Shown: one piece after another, positions 52,428 through 61,148 of the stretch
Layout of the letters: every line of letters starts with the position of its first letter
How positions within the stretch are numbered: the stretch's first letter is position 1
NCBI GenBank assembly: GCA_964575895.1
Contig: CAZNTE010000014.1
Location: forward strand, 1 to 64,000
Direction of reading: 5' to 3'
Source of the DNA: Gudongella sp964575895
GTDB taxonomy: Bacteria > Bacillota > Clostridia > Tissierellales > Tissierellaceae
Length of the DNA stretch: 64,000 bases
Notes under the pieces: generated by a model
The model's database searches: none
What the model saw: the letters and a program-made list of their open reading frames with translations, nothing else
What the model was told of the DNA's origin: nothing
Program-made: the position numbers and the translations under genes

Positions 52428-54116
52428 TTACAGATCTAGAAGTCTATAAATTTTTAGAGCCAATTGATATTTTAAGAGTTCATTTGAATCCTTAAGATCT
52501 GCATTTAGAATTTCTGATATTCTTTCAATTCTATAGAGCACTGTATTTCTATGAGTGAAGAGACTCCTTGAAGTTTTAGATATGTTAAGATTATTTTCTA
52601 TCCAGGATTCAAGTGTATTAAGTAGGTCAGCCTCATTTTTAATATCATATTTATACAGTTCTCCAAGGGTATTTTCAAAGTACCTTCTCATACTTATATT
52701 ATCGATATTTTCCTCCAAGAAATTATGAACTACAAAGTCATCAAAGTGACAAACTTTTTTCAGGGAGGGGGATTTATTTATTAATCTTAAAGATTCCGAA
52801 GCTTGGTTAAAGTAGTGATTGATTCCCATTATATTCTTAGCGACACCACCAATACCGCAGTGAACCATTAGTCCTCCTAAACTCTCCTCTGTTTTCTGAA
52901 CTATATCTAAACAGATATCCTTGAAATTTTGATTTCTACTATCAAATGAATCGGATTTAAAGCCTAACAATACAATTATTCTCCCATGGATACTTAAACC
53001 ATGTATAGTATAGGGCTTGTCATTACCATAATTATCAATAAAATATAGAAATTTTTGTACCTTTTTATCTTCAAATCTCTTCTTCTCTATCATATCTAAG
53101 TCTTCATTTCCAAAGAAATTCAAGGAGAAAACAATAGGAACATAGGATAGGTTAATGTTAATTCTATGTATATCACATAGATACTTTAGATTTTCATAAT
53201 CCGTAATTCTACCCATAAGTAGTTCATCAAGGAAGTCTCTTCTTATTCTATTTTTGGTTCTTTCAATTTCATTGTTTCTTATTCTCTCAAGGGCAAAGGT
53301 CATAGTGCTATGTTCAATGGCAATATAGTCTATGTCTGAAAGCTCTTTTACTGTATTAAACACAAGAATATATCCATAGTGAAAATTCTGTATTAACACA
53401 GGTGTAATTACAATATTTATGGGGTTTTCATCTAAACTTATTTTTCTAACCAATGGTTTTTGTAATTGTTCAAAGTCTGGAGGCAGCGAGCTGAAAAAAT
53501 CAGAGTTAAGTATCTCATTTGAAGAATCATGATGAATATATTTATATAAAGGATATGAATTATCTTTAACATCTGTCCAGTTTATTATATTAAAAAATTT
53601 ATCCAATATTATTACGGGGTTTGAAATCATTTGAGCTAATACACTGGAAATTTTAGAAACTCCACCACCTTTAAGGGAAATATCGAAAAAAACCTTATGA
53701 ATCTCCAGGGATTTCTTGTTAAGGGTGTCAAAGTTATCAGAAATTTCTTCTCTAATAATATTAGCTATCTTTGAAAAGGGCATACCGTAAGGAAGTTCAA
53801 TAACTGGGAGGTTAAGTTCATCAGCTAGAATTATAATGTTCTGAGGAATTTTACCCAAGTATCTTTTAGGTTTAATGCAAAGAGCAGGACAATTGATGCT
53901 TCTTAATTGCCTTACAACTTGATTTTGAATCTCAATGCTGTCCTTAAAAAAATAACCAGATGTCAATAGAAGTTCACCTGGAGAAAACCAATCAAGAGCA
54001 TCAGGATTATCCATTATATTAACACTGGATATGATATTATCAATACCCTTTGAACCAGATATTATCTTTAAGTCATGAAAATCAGGGATTTCTAGGAATT
54101 GACGTACAGTTAGCAT
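52428..54116 (-). CDS. pucR: PucR-family transcriptional regulator
   Basis: The 562 residues begin with the PucR N-terminal domain (LTVRQFLEIPDF, ALDWFSPGELLLTSGY). A central regulatory region follows. The C-terminal ~60 residues are the PucR helix-turn-helix (ISKTSRSLFTHRNTVLYRIERISEIL). The start is ATG 54116, with GAGGTG five bases upstream; earlier in-frame codons lack this. In Bacillus subtilis PucR controls purine and allantoin use. Here it is divergent from a ureide operon that includes allantoinase, so it is likely to control that operon in response to an allantoin-type metabolite. Confidence 0.9.
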   Translation of the reverse strand: MLTVRQFLEIPDFHDLKIISGSKGIDNIISSVNIMDNPDALDWFSPGELLLTSGYFFKDSIEIQNQVVRQLRSINCPALCIKPKRYLGKIPQNIIILADELNLPVIELPYGMPFSKIANIIREEISDNFDTLNKKSLEIHKVFFDISLKGGGVSKISSVLAQMISNPVIILDKFFNIINWTDVKDNSYPLYKYIHHDSSNEILNSDFFSSLPPDFEQLQKPLVRKISLDENPINIVITPVLIQNFHYGYILVFNTVKELSDIDYIAIEHSTMTFALERIRNNEIERTKNRIRRDFLDELLMGRITDYENLKYLCDIHRININLSYVPIVFSLNFFGNEDLDMIEKKRFEDKKVQKFLYFIDNYGNDKPYTIHGLSIHGRIIVLLGFKSDSFDSRNQNFKDICLDIVQKTEESLGGLMVHCGIGGVAKNIMGINHYFNQASESLRLINKSPSLKKVCHFDDFVVHNFLEENIDNISMRRYFENTLGELYKYDIKNEADLLNTLESWIENNLNISKTSRSLFTHRNTVLYRIERISEILNADLKDSNELLKYQLALKIYRLLDL

Positions 54117-54566
54117 ACTTTCACCTCGTTTATTATTTGCTATACACATATTATCATACTTACAATTCGATTTATATATTTTAACCAAAGAAAACTACAG
54201 ATAATTATACAATATGTCCAAAGAGATTGTTAGACTAATATATTAATATAGGAAATAAAGAAACAACTTATATATTCTGTACTAAAAGATTACGTTTTCA
54301 TTACTAAATTCGGCGAAAGGAGGTCATGAATAATTTTCATATTTTGAGGGATATATTATTGGCTTTAAATGTATTGACTGGAGTTTGTGTGTAGTAATTT
54401 AAACTAAGTAGAAAGTAATTTTAAATAATATTAATACTAGTACACATATGTTTTCAGTTAATATATACTCACACTAATGGATGATCAGAGGATGTTTAAA
54501 AGTTATTGATGACGAAGGAAAAATCATGAAGTTAAGCAAGATAGAACTAATATAGGGAGGGTTATT
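54117..54566. promoter_or_regulatory. Divergent promoter region between pucR and the ureide operon
   Basis: About 450 bp of AT-rich DNA that must carry the operator for PucR. No clear long palindrome was found. A 22-codon frame with AAAGGAGG (54326-54394) has only 2 nt spacing and is not called as a leader peptide. Confidence 0.5.
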
Positions 54567-55883
54567 ATGTTAGAGGTTTTTAATTCATTTTTAGTTTTCG
54601 GAGTATTACTTATTGTAGGGGTTGTAATCAGAGGACTATTACCACCAATCCAGAAAGTATTATTGCCTGCCAGTTTAATAGGTGGGATCATAGGCCTTGT
54701 CCTTGGCCCTCAACTACTTGGAATTATAGATATTCCAACTGTATTCTCAGAGGTTCCCAGCATAGGAATGAGAATAATAATGGCATGTGTACCTATGGGA
54801 ATAACTGTTACAGCTAAGAGAATATATCAGCATCTAGATTTTACTTTTGCTAATATGACAGTATTTGGATTTCAGATGATATTTGGATTGCTATTGGGAG
54901 CAGTACTAATAAAGTTTTGGCCAAGCTTACCAGAAGGATGGGGATTGATGGGTAATGCAGCATACTTTGGTTCTCATGGAAGTGTTCCTGTTGTATCTGA
55001 TGTTATTGATAAGACCGGTGAGTATGGAGCACAGAGTATAGGAATGGTTATGGCTACCATAGGAATCCTGTTCGCCATGATACCAGGCATGGCAATAGCA
55101 AATTATGGCGCTCGTAAAGGTTTAACTAAATTTACAACTGATGTTACTAAACAACCACTTTACTTCTTCCGAGGAACTTTACCAGAGGAGAAACAAGATT
55201 CCATTGGCAAGATAAAAGTGAATCCAACTAATGTTACAGCCATAGCTCTACAGTTTGGAATTTTAGCAGTAAGTATTAGGTTTGGTGAAATCATATTCAA
55301 GACATTGGCAAATATTGTACCTTTCCTAGGAAATGTAAGTCCTATGTTGTGGGGTTTAGTTGGTGGATTGATCTTATGGCCAGTAATGATGAAATTGAAA
55401 TTAGATGATTATGTTGATAAAGGTACAATAAATCAGATTAGTAACTTTACCTTGGAAGTAGTAATTTTAGCAGCATTTACTACCATAAGATTAGATATAG
55501 TTAGCCAATTAATTGTTCCTCTTTTAATTCACGGGATAGTGATTTTATCTGCTTCAGCAGTATTCATATTTGCATGGATGAGATACTTAGGTCATGATCA
55601 GTGGTTTGAGAAAAGTTTGATGTTGTTTGGAATGACCAGTGGTTCTAATGCTCAAGGACTTTCATTGGTTCGAGCTATTGATCCTGAAAACAAATCAGTG
55701 ATATATGAGGCTTTAGGAGTGTATAATGCTGTATTCTTCTGGAATTTTATAGTATTACCATTTGCAGCCTCAATTGTCCTATATAACAGAACACCAATTT
55801 ACATTATTGGAGCAGGATTAATGTTAACTTCTATTTTAGGAACCATCCTATTTTCAAGAGATAAGAAAGCTAATAACAACTAA
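54567..55883 (+). CDS. GltS-like sodium:carboxylate symporter
   Basis: The 438 residues contain about ten or eleven hydrophobic helices. They resemble the glutamate:sodium symporter (ESS) family, with inverted-repeat halves (GGIIGLVLGP near 28, AAYFGSHGSVPVVSD near 132, and MTSGSNAQGLSLVRAID near 353). GGGAGG precedes the ATG. First gene of the rightward operon divergent from pucR. In this context it probably imports a ureide or acidic breakdown product such as allantoate, not necessarily glutamate. Confidence 0.75.
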   Translation: MLEVFNSFLVFGVLLIVGVVIRGLLPPIQKVLLPASLIGGIIGLVLGPQLLGIIDIPTVFSEVPSIGMRIIMACVPMGITVTAKRIYQHLDFTFANMTVFGFQMIFGLLLGAVLIKFWPSLPEGWGLMGNAAYFGSHGSVPVVSDVIDKTGEYGAQSIGMVMATIGILFAMIPGMAIANYGARKGLTKFTTDVTKQPLYFFRGTLPEEKQDSIGKIKVNPTNVTAIALQFGILAVSIRFGEIIFKTLANIVPFLGNVSPMLWGLVGGLILWPVMMKLKLDDYVDKGTINQISNFTLEVVILAAFTTIRLDIVSQLIVPLLIHGIVILSASAVFIFAWMRYLGHDQWFEKSLMLFGMTSGSNAQGLSLVRAIDPENKSVIYEALGVYNAVFFWNFIVLPFAASIVLYNRTPIYIIGAGLMLTSILGTILFSRDKKANNN

Positions 55884-55960
55884 ATATGAATCAGTAATCA
55901 GCCACCATAATTTTAATAAATAAAAATCAGAATAAGCTATTTTAGTTTAAGTTAATAGAG

Positions 55961-55999
55961 GTTTGACTTTCTGGTTCTAGAGGAACTAGGAAGTCAAAC
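55961..55999 (+). other. 17-bp stem-loop between transporter and M24 genes
   Basis: GTTTGACTTTCTGGTTC pairs fully with GAACTAGGAAGTCAAAC (two G-U pairs on the plus strand) around TAGAG. No T-run follows, so it is more likely an mRNA processing or stability element, or a partial attenuator, than a simple terminator. Confidence 0.6.
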
Positions 56000-56053
56000 T
56001 GTTAATATAATCTGTAAAATAAATCATAAATACTACAAATAGGAGTTGATATT

Positions 56054-57454
56054 GTGTCATTTGAGAGATATGAAAAATTATTGAAGGGTTTTGAACCTAC
56101 ATTTGAATTTATTGCACCAAAAGCAATACCTGAAGCAGAGTACAAAGAAAGAATTGCACATATTAGAAGAGAAGCAATAAGAGCAGAACTAGATGTAACA
56201 TTGGTTAATGCAAATGGTGTATTAAATTACCATACAACAAATAAGTTCCTAAGGTATGCATGTGATTGGAACCGTGAAGGAATATTAATTATCCCATCAG
56301 ATGAAGATAAGGGATTACAATTATTTTCCTTCTATACACAAGCAGTTATTCTACCTCCTTCATGGGGAGAGGCTGTGGGTGTAGAAAGATTATATCAAGT
56401 GGGAGCTCTTGGAAGAGAGTACTCTGGTAGACCAGCAACATCTGCTGATAAGCTTATTGAAGGAGTGACAAGAGCATTAACAGACTTAGGTTATAAGTCA
56501 GCTAATATAGGAATTATTGGAGATAATTCTTCTGCTAGACACTGGAATGCACTAAGAGAAGCATTACCAAAATCTAGATTTACAGATATAACCCATGTAA
56601 TTATGGAAATGCAGAAAACAAGATCTAAAAATGAAATTGATCAAATCAGAGCATCAGCGCAATTAATGGATATTGGTTTTCAGGCAGCTGTACATGCATG
56701 CAAGCTTGGGGTAACAGATAATGAACTTTATGCAGCATTTACCTATGCTCAATTAGCTAGAGGAGGAGAAAATGCTGATGGGTATCAGATAGGAGTTAAC
56801 AAGTGGGGAACACACATAGGTAAAGCATATGGTCATGTTATAGTTCCTGGAGACTTAATAAATTTTTATGTATCAGGTATATCATATAGAGGATATACGG
56901 CTCAGATGGCAAGGATGATAGCAGTTGGAGAAGTGACTAAAAAACAAAATGAAGTTTTAGAAATCTGTACTGAATCATTAAGAAGAGCTGAAAAGAAAAT
57001 TAAACCTGGAGTTCCTCTTAGTGAAGTGAACAGGGAAGGTTTTACTATATTTGTTGAAAAAGGATACTTGAAAGACGACAAAACTTCTACCATGCCATAT
57101 AATTGGGCTCCAAATGATGACTTATCTGCTTTGGAAATACCAGAAGTGTATGTTGAAGATGTTGATCTAGAAAAATATGGTCGTAAGTTGATGCATGTTT
57201 ATCCACCAGTTACAGGTCCTCACAATCCAAATCTTGGACATGGTACTGGAATGCATGGAGATCCACATGGTTTTGATGTAACTTCACATAATACAGAAAT
57301 ATGTAAACCGGGTATGGTCTTTGTTCTTCATCCTCAATGGACAGAGCCTTTGGTAGCTGGAGCGAATATTGGTAATACTTATGTTGTAACAGAGGACGGA
57401 TTTGAGAACTTGAATTGCAACACTCCAATTGAAACCATAAGAATAAAGGTGTAA
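56054..57454 (+). CDS. M24 'pita-bread' family enzyme lacking metal ligands (creatinase-like)
   Basis: The 466 residues have a creatinase-type N-terminal domain (~20-190) and the pita-bread catalytic domain (~200-460). In M24 peptidases five residues bind two metals: D, D, H, E, E. Here the first Asp is Asn (GDLINF), the second falls in YTAQMAR, the first Glu is His (VLHPQW) and the last is lost (IGNTYVV). Only the His in GHGTGMHG remains. The catalytic His of creatinase appears kept in WGTHIG. It is thus unlikely to be a peptidase and more likely hydrolyses a guanidino or ureido bond without metal. GTG start after AGGAG. Position between transporter and allantoinase suggests a ureide substrate. 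Confidence 0.8.
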   Translation: MSFERYEKLLKGFEPTFEFIAPKAIPEAEYKERIAHIRREAIRAELDVTLVNANGVLNYHTTNKFLRYACDWNREGILIIPSDEDKGLQLFSFYTQAVILPPSWGEAVGVERLYQVGALGREYSGRPATSADKLIEGVTRALTDLGYKSANIGIIGDNSSARHWNALREALPKSRFTDITHVIMEMQKTRSKNEIDQIRASAQLMDIGFQAAVHACKLGVTDNELYAAFTYAQLARGGENADGYQIGVNKWGTHIGKAYGHVIVPGDLINFYVSGISYRGYTAQMARMIAVGEVTKKQNEVLEICTESLRRAEKKIKPGVPLSEVNREGFTIFVEKGYLKDDKTSTMPYNWAPNDDLSALEIPEVYVEDVDLEKYGRKLMHVYPPVTGPHNPNLGHGTGMHGDPHGFDVTSHNTEICKPGMVFVLHPQWTEPLVAGANIGNTYVVTEDGFENLNCNTPIETIRIKV

Positions 57455-57480
57455 GTAATTTATATATAAGACCTGTTAAT

Positions 57481-57510
57481 AGTCGCACCTTGATTTTACT
57501 AGTATACAAG
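57481..57510 (+). other. Stem-loop just before the allantoinase ribosome site
   Basis: GCACCTTG (about 57484) pairs with CAAGGTGC (about 57506) 10 nt before AAGGAGGGG. CTCC after the stem can also pair with the ribosome site, so translation of allantoinase may be modulated. Confidence 0.45.
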
Positions 57511-57530
57511 GTGCTCCAAGGAGGGGAAAT

Positions 57531-58868
57531 ATGATTAATTCTAAATATGATCTAGTAATTAGAAATGCCCATATCATAACACATGATAAAGAATTTAAAG
57601 CTGATATTGGAATTAGGAACAAAAAAATTGAATCTATAGAAGAAGAAATTGAGCATGATATTGATGTTGACATTGAAATTGATGCTGAAGGATTAGTCAT
57701 ATTACCTGGTTTAATTGATACCCACGTACATTTAAATGAGCCAGGTAGAGAAGAGTGGGAAGGATTCATAACCGGGACTAAAAGCCTAGCAGCAGGTGGG
57801 GTGACAACATTTTTTGATATGCCCCTAAACAGCAATCCTCCTCTCATTTCGCCTGTGGAGTACTATGCTAAGGATAATCATGCAAAGAAAAAATCCTTGA
57901 TAGACTATTATCTTTGGGGCGGAGTAGTATCTGGAAACCTTCAGCAGATCAAGAAATTATCGGGATGTGGTGTAATTGGATTTAAGGCTTTCTTATCAAA
58001 TAGTGGTATCAGTGAATTCACACATTTAAGCGATGAAGAATTATTAAAGACAATGTTTGAGATAGCAGAGAATAATTTAATATTAGCATTACATGCAGAG
58101 AATGATGTGATTTGCAATACCCTTAAGGAAAGGTATATTAAGGAAGGCAAAACTAACATAAGAGATTTTGTAAATAGTAGACCAATTGCTTCAGAAGAGG
58201 AGGCAATTTTCAAAATAATTAAATTTGCCGAAGTAACTGGATGTAAAACACATATACTTCATCTGAGCAATGGAGACTGTATAAAGTATATATCTGATGC
58301 AAAAAAAAGAGGTGTGGATATAACTGTAGAAACATGCCCACATTATCTTTCCTTGAGCACTGAAGACTTTGAAAGAATTGGAGCAGTTGCTAAATGTGCA
58401 CCTCCACTAAGAGATATGGCTCAAATCGAGAAGTTATGGGGTTATATTGAAGAAGATGAAATAGACATTATAGGATCTGATCATTCCCCGTCTCCAAAGG
58501 AATTAAAGCTAATAGATGAAAATACCAGTATATTTAATGTTTGGGGAGGAATTTCTGGAGCTCAGACAACTTTACCGATTTTATTAGAAGAAGGATACTT
58601 TCAGAGAGGAATTTCAATGCAGAAGATAGTTAAAATATCATCCTTCAATCCATCCACTAGATTTGGATTATACCCTAAGAAAGGGACAATTGAGGTTGGT
58701 AGTGATGCAGATATTGTTCTAATTGATCTAAACAAAGAATATGTTTTAGGAATAGATGATCTGGAGTATCGACATAAACAAAGCCCATATTTAGGAAAAA
58801 GATTCAGAGGTACAATAGAAAAAACTATTTCCATGGGGAAAATAGTTTGGGATAGAAGTAGTAAATAA
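57531..58868 (+). CDS. allB: Allantoinase
   Basis: The 445 residues form a cyclic amidohydrolase that opens the hydantoin ring of allantoin to give allantoate. Motifs are HVHLNEPG near 63, GGVTTFFDMPLNSNPP near 90 (typical of allantoinases), FKAFLSNSGISEF near 146 with the carbamylated Lys, LHAEN, ILHLSN, VETCPHYLSL, AKCAPPLRD and SDHSPSP near 320 with the last Asp ligand. GGAGGGG precedes the ATG. Dihydropyrimidinase or hydantoinase is a less likely reading. Within the PucR-linked operon it provides the entry step to ureide degradation. Confidence 0.9.
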   Translation: MINSKYDLVIRNAHIITHDKEFKADIGIRNKKIESIEEEIEHDIDVDIEIDAEGLVILPGLIDTHVHLNEPGREEWEGFITGTKSLAAGGVTTFFDMPLNSNPPLISPVEYYAKDNHAKKKSLIDYYLWGGVVSGNLQQIKKLSGCGVIGFKAFLSNSGISEFTHLSDEELLKTMFEIAENNLILALHAENDVICNTLKERYIKEGKTNIRDFVNSRPIASEEEAIFKIIKFAEVTGCKTHILHLSNGDCIKYISDAKKRGVDITVETCPHYLSLSTEDFERIGAVAKCAPPLRDMAQIEKLWGYIEEDEIDIIGSDHSPSPKELKLIDENTSIFNVWGGISGAQTTLPILLEEGYFQRGISMQKIVKISSFNPSTRFGLYPKKGTIEVGSDADIVLIDLNKEYVLGIDDLEYRHKQSPYLGKRFRGTIEKTISMGKIVWDRSSK

Positions 58869-59062
58869 AGATCTGAGGCCATTATGATATTTTAAAATAA
58901 TAATCAAAATATAATTTTTAGATTATATTAATAGAATTAGAATAGAAAAGCTATGATAATCAACCTCACCAACTCATTGTTTAAAATTAAAAATTGAAAT
59001 ATTTAAATTATCGTGTAGCTAAATATGGTGAGGAATTTATGCTTATTAAAGGAGAGTAAAAC

Positions 59063-60226
59063 ATGAATCTTGAATTAAAGAATGCATTGATTGAAGATAA
59101 CATAGAGAAAACAATACTATTACTTGAAAACTATAATGAAATAGATACACAAGATGATAATGGAAAAACTCTATTGATGTATGCGGTTGAAAATAACAGC
59201 TATAAAACCAGTAAAATTCTACTTGATAAGGGTGCAAGCCCAAATGTAAAGGATAATTCAATGTTAAGCCCTTGGTTGTGTGCAGGAGCTAACGGATTTC
59301 ATAAACTTTTAAAGTTGATGCTAGAGTATAATCCAGAAATCAATTCCACCAATAGATTTGGAGGAACAGTACTTTTACCAAGTAGCGAAAAAGGATATTT
59401 GAAGACTGTAGAGATTGCATTAAAGGCTAATGTATCTGTTAATCATGTCAATGATCTTGGATGGAGTGCTTTACAGGAAGCTGTTATATTAGGAAATGGT
59501 GGATATCTTTATAAAGAAATTATAAGATTACTAATGAAAAATGGTGCTAACCCAAATTTGAAAGACAATGAAGGAAAAACATCACTTGATTGGGCTTCAG
59601 CAAGAAAGGAACGAGACGTTTTAGGAATACTAAGAGGTGGATTTGACGATAATCATCAATTGATAACCAGTTTAATTTCCCAAGAATCCTATGAAGAAGC
59701 TATTGAGCAGGCAAATAAGTTGGATAATCTTGAAGGCATCTTCTTTATGGGTTATTGCTATTCGCTTTTAGATAAACATGAGGATTCATTATACTATTAT
59801 AATCAAGGATTAAGACATAGAAGTGGACAACCTGAGTTCTTATTTTATATAGCAAATGTTTATAGGACTATGAAAAAAGTAGAAGAAGCCTTAATGGAAT
59901 ATGACAAAGCCATTGACTATTCCCCATATTATTTCTTTTATAGGTATCACAAGTCAAACTATCTTAGAGAACTAGGAAGACATGAAGAAGCTATTGCTGA
60001 AATGGATATTCTTCTGTCTATGGATCCATATAGATATGATTATTTATTCCATAAAGCTAATAGTTTAAGATCCTTGGGTAAACATGATGAAGCTGTTGAT
60101 GTTATAGAAAAGGCAATAGAAATTGATCCCAATAATAACTTGTATAAAAAGCACAAAGCTAAGTCATATGAACTAATGGGAGAATTTGAAAAAGCAAAGA
60201 AAATCTTAATTGATTTAAGAAAATAG
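59063..60226 (+). CDS. Ankyrin-repeat plus TPR protein
   Basis: In the 387 residues, ~1-185 carry ankyrin repeats (DDNGKTLLMYAVENNSY, LLDKGASPNVKDN, LLMKNGANPNLKDNEGKTSLDWA). Residues ~205-385 carry about five tetratricopeptide repeats (EEALMEYDKAIDYSP, HEAIAEMDILLSMDP, DEAVDVIEKAIEIDP). It is a scaffold with no enzyme domain. It lies between allantoinase and the carbamoyltransferase genes on the same strand, 17 nt before the latter, which is unusual company for metabolic enzymes. It may assemble the multi-subunit complex. Confidence 0.85.
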   Translation: MNLELKNALIEDNIEKTILLLENYNEIDTQDDNGKTLLMYAVENNSYKTSKILLDKGASPNVKDNSMLSPWLCAGANGFHKLLKLMLEYNPEINSTNRFGGTVLLPSSEKGYLKTVEIALKANVSVNHVNDLGWSALQEAVILGNGGYLYKEIIRLLMKNGANPNLKDNEGKTSLDWASARKERDVLGILRGGFDDNHQLITSLISQESYEEAIEQANKLDNLEGIFFMGYCYSLLDKHEDSLYYYNQGLRHRSGQPEFLFYIANVYRTMKKVEEALMEYDKAIDYSPYYFFYRYHKSNYLRELGRHEEAIAEMDILLSMDPYRYDYLFHKANSLRSLGKHDEAVDVIEKAIEIDPNNNLYKKHKAKSYELMGEFEKAKKILIDLRK

Positions 60227-60242
60227 AGGATAATATTCTGGA

Positions 60243-61148
60243 ATGAGTTTAAGGGAGAATCTTATGTTAATAGGTTTAAGGATGCATGATCAGTTTCGCA
60301 ATAAACTGGAAGTTAAAACTTCAAACTTTAAAATTCACTCAGTTTTTAGAAATGTAATTAATCTATTAGATGATGATAGCCATATTATCTCTATAGTAAC
60401 TAAAAACGTTGATAGATCTCCATACTCAGTTATAGTCGATGCTGATGATTTTAGTTCCTATATTGATTGCATAGGAGATACAGTAGATGCTATGACTAAT
60501 AAAATATATATAAACGAAACGACTATAGACTTAAGTACAACAAATATTTATAAACTTCAGAGAGGTAGATTTAAAAAGAATACTGATACTATAAGAAAAA
60601 ATCTATTTTATCTTGATGAGATAATTGTTGGGATAAAAGATACTGAAAAATCTTGTTTTGCTAACATTGCAAATGCTCTCATAATGGAGAGAATTGAACT
60701 AATGAAATACGCTTACTTTGAAGGGAATACGGATAATATTATTAAATGGGGAAGAAGCTTGATTGGCCTTGGGCAAGGTTTAACACCTTCTGGTGATGAT
60801 GTCTTGATGGGAATTTATTTAGTGCTTGGTTTAGAGAATTCAAAAATTCCTCAATCGGATAGAGTTCTTGGAGAAATAATCCATGGAATGATTGGTGCTA
60901 CTACTGATATTAGCTATCAAGGATTATTGAGATCTTCTCAAGGATATTACAGAGGTATCCTAGTAGATACTGTTGAATCTATTTGTACTGATAAAAATAT
61001 CAGTAAGGGTCTAAACGAAGTACTCTCAATTGGACATTCATCTGGGTATGACTTAATTTTAGGTATGAGGACAGGATTTGAAATATTAATAGAAAAGGAG
61101 ACTAAGAATGTCAATAAAGACTTTAATAAAGAAAAATACTTATTTTGA
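60243..61148 (+). CDS. allH: DUF2877 protein, AllH-type subunit of oxamate carbamoyltransferase
   Basis: The 301 residues have the DUF2877 hallmark IGLGQGLTPSGDDVLMGIYL near 177. In E. coli the DUF2877 protein YlbF, with FdrA and YlbE, forms oxamate carbamoyltransferase (renamed AllH, AllF, AllG). Two starts are possible: ATG 60243 with AGAGGATAA, or ATG 60264 with AAGGGAG. The end overlaps the fdrA start by 41 nt, so they are translationally coupled. The gene trio in one run gives a strong functional assignment. Confidence 0.85.
   Translation: MSLRENLMLIGLRMHDQFRNKLEVKTSNFKIHSVFRNVINLLDDDSHIISIVTKNVDRSPYSVIVDADDFSSYIDCIGDTVDAMTNKIYINETTIDLSTTNIYKLQRGRFKKNTDTIRKNLFYLDEIIVGIKDTEKSCFANIANALIMERIELMKYAYFEGNTDNIIKWGRSLIGLGQGLTPSGDDVLMGIYLVLGLENSKIPQSDRVLGEIIHGMIGATTDISYQGLLRSSQGYYRGILVDTVESICTDKNISKGLNEVLSIGHSSGYDLILGMRTGFEILIEKETKNVNKDFNKEKYLF

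Noticed and set aside
54326..54394. 22-codon leader peptide before the ureide operon
   Set aside because: AAAGGAGG is only 2 nt from the ATG, there is no terminator logic after it, and the operon start is 170 nt further on.
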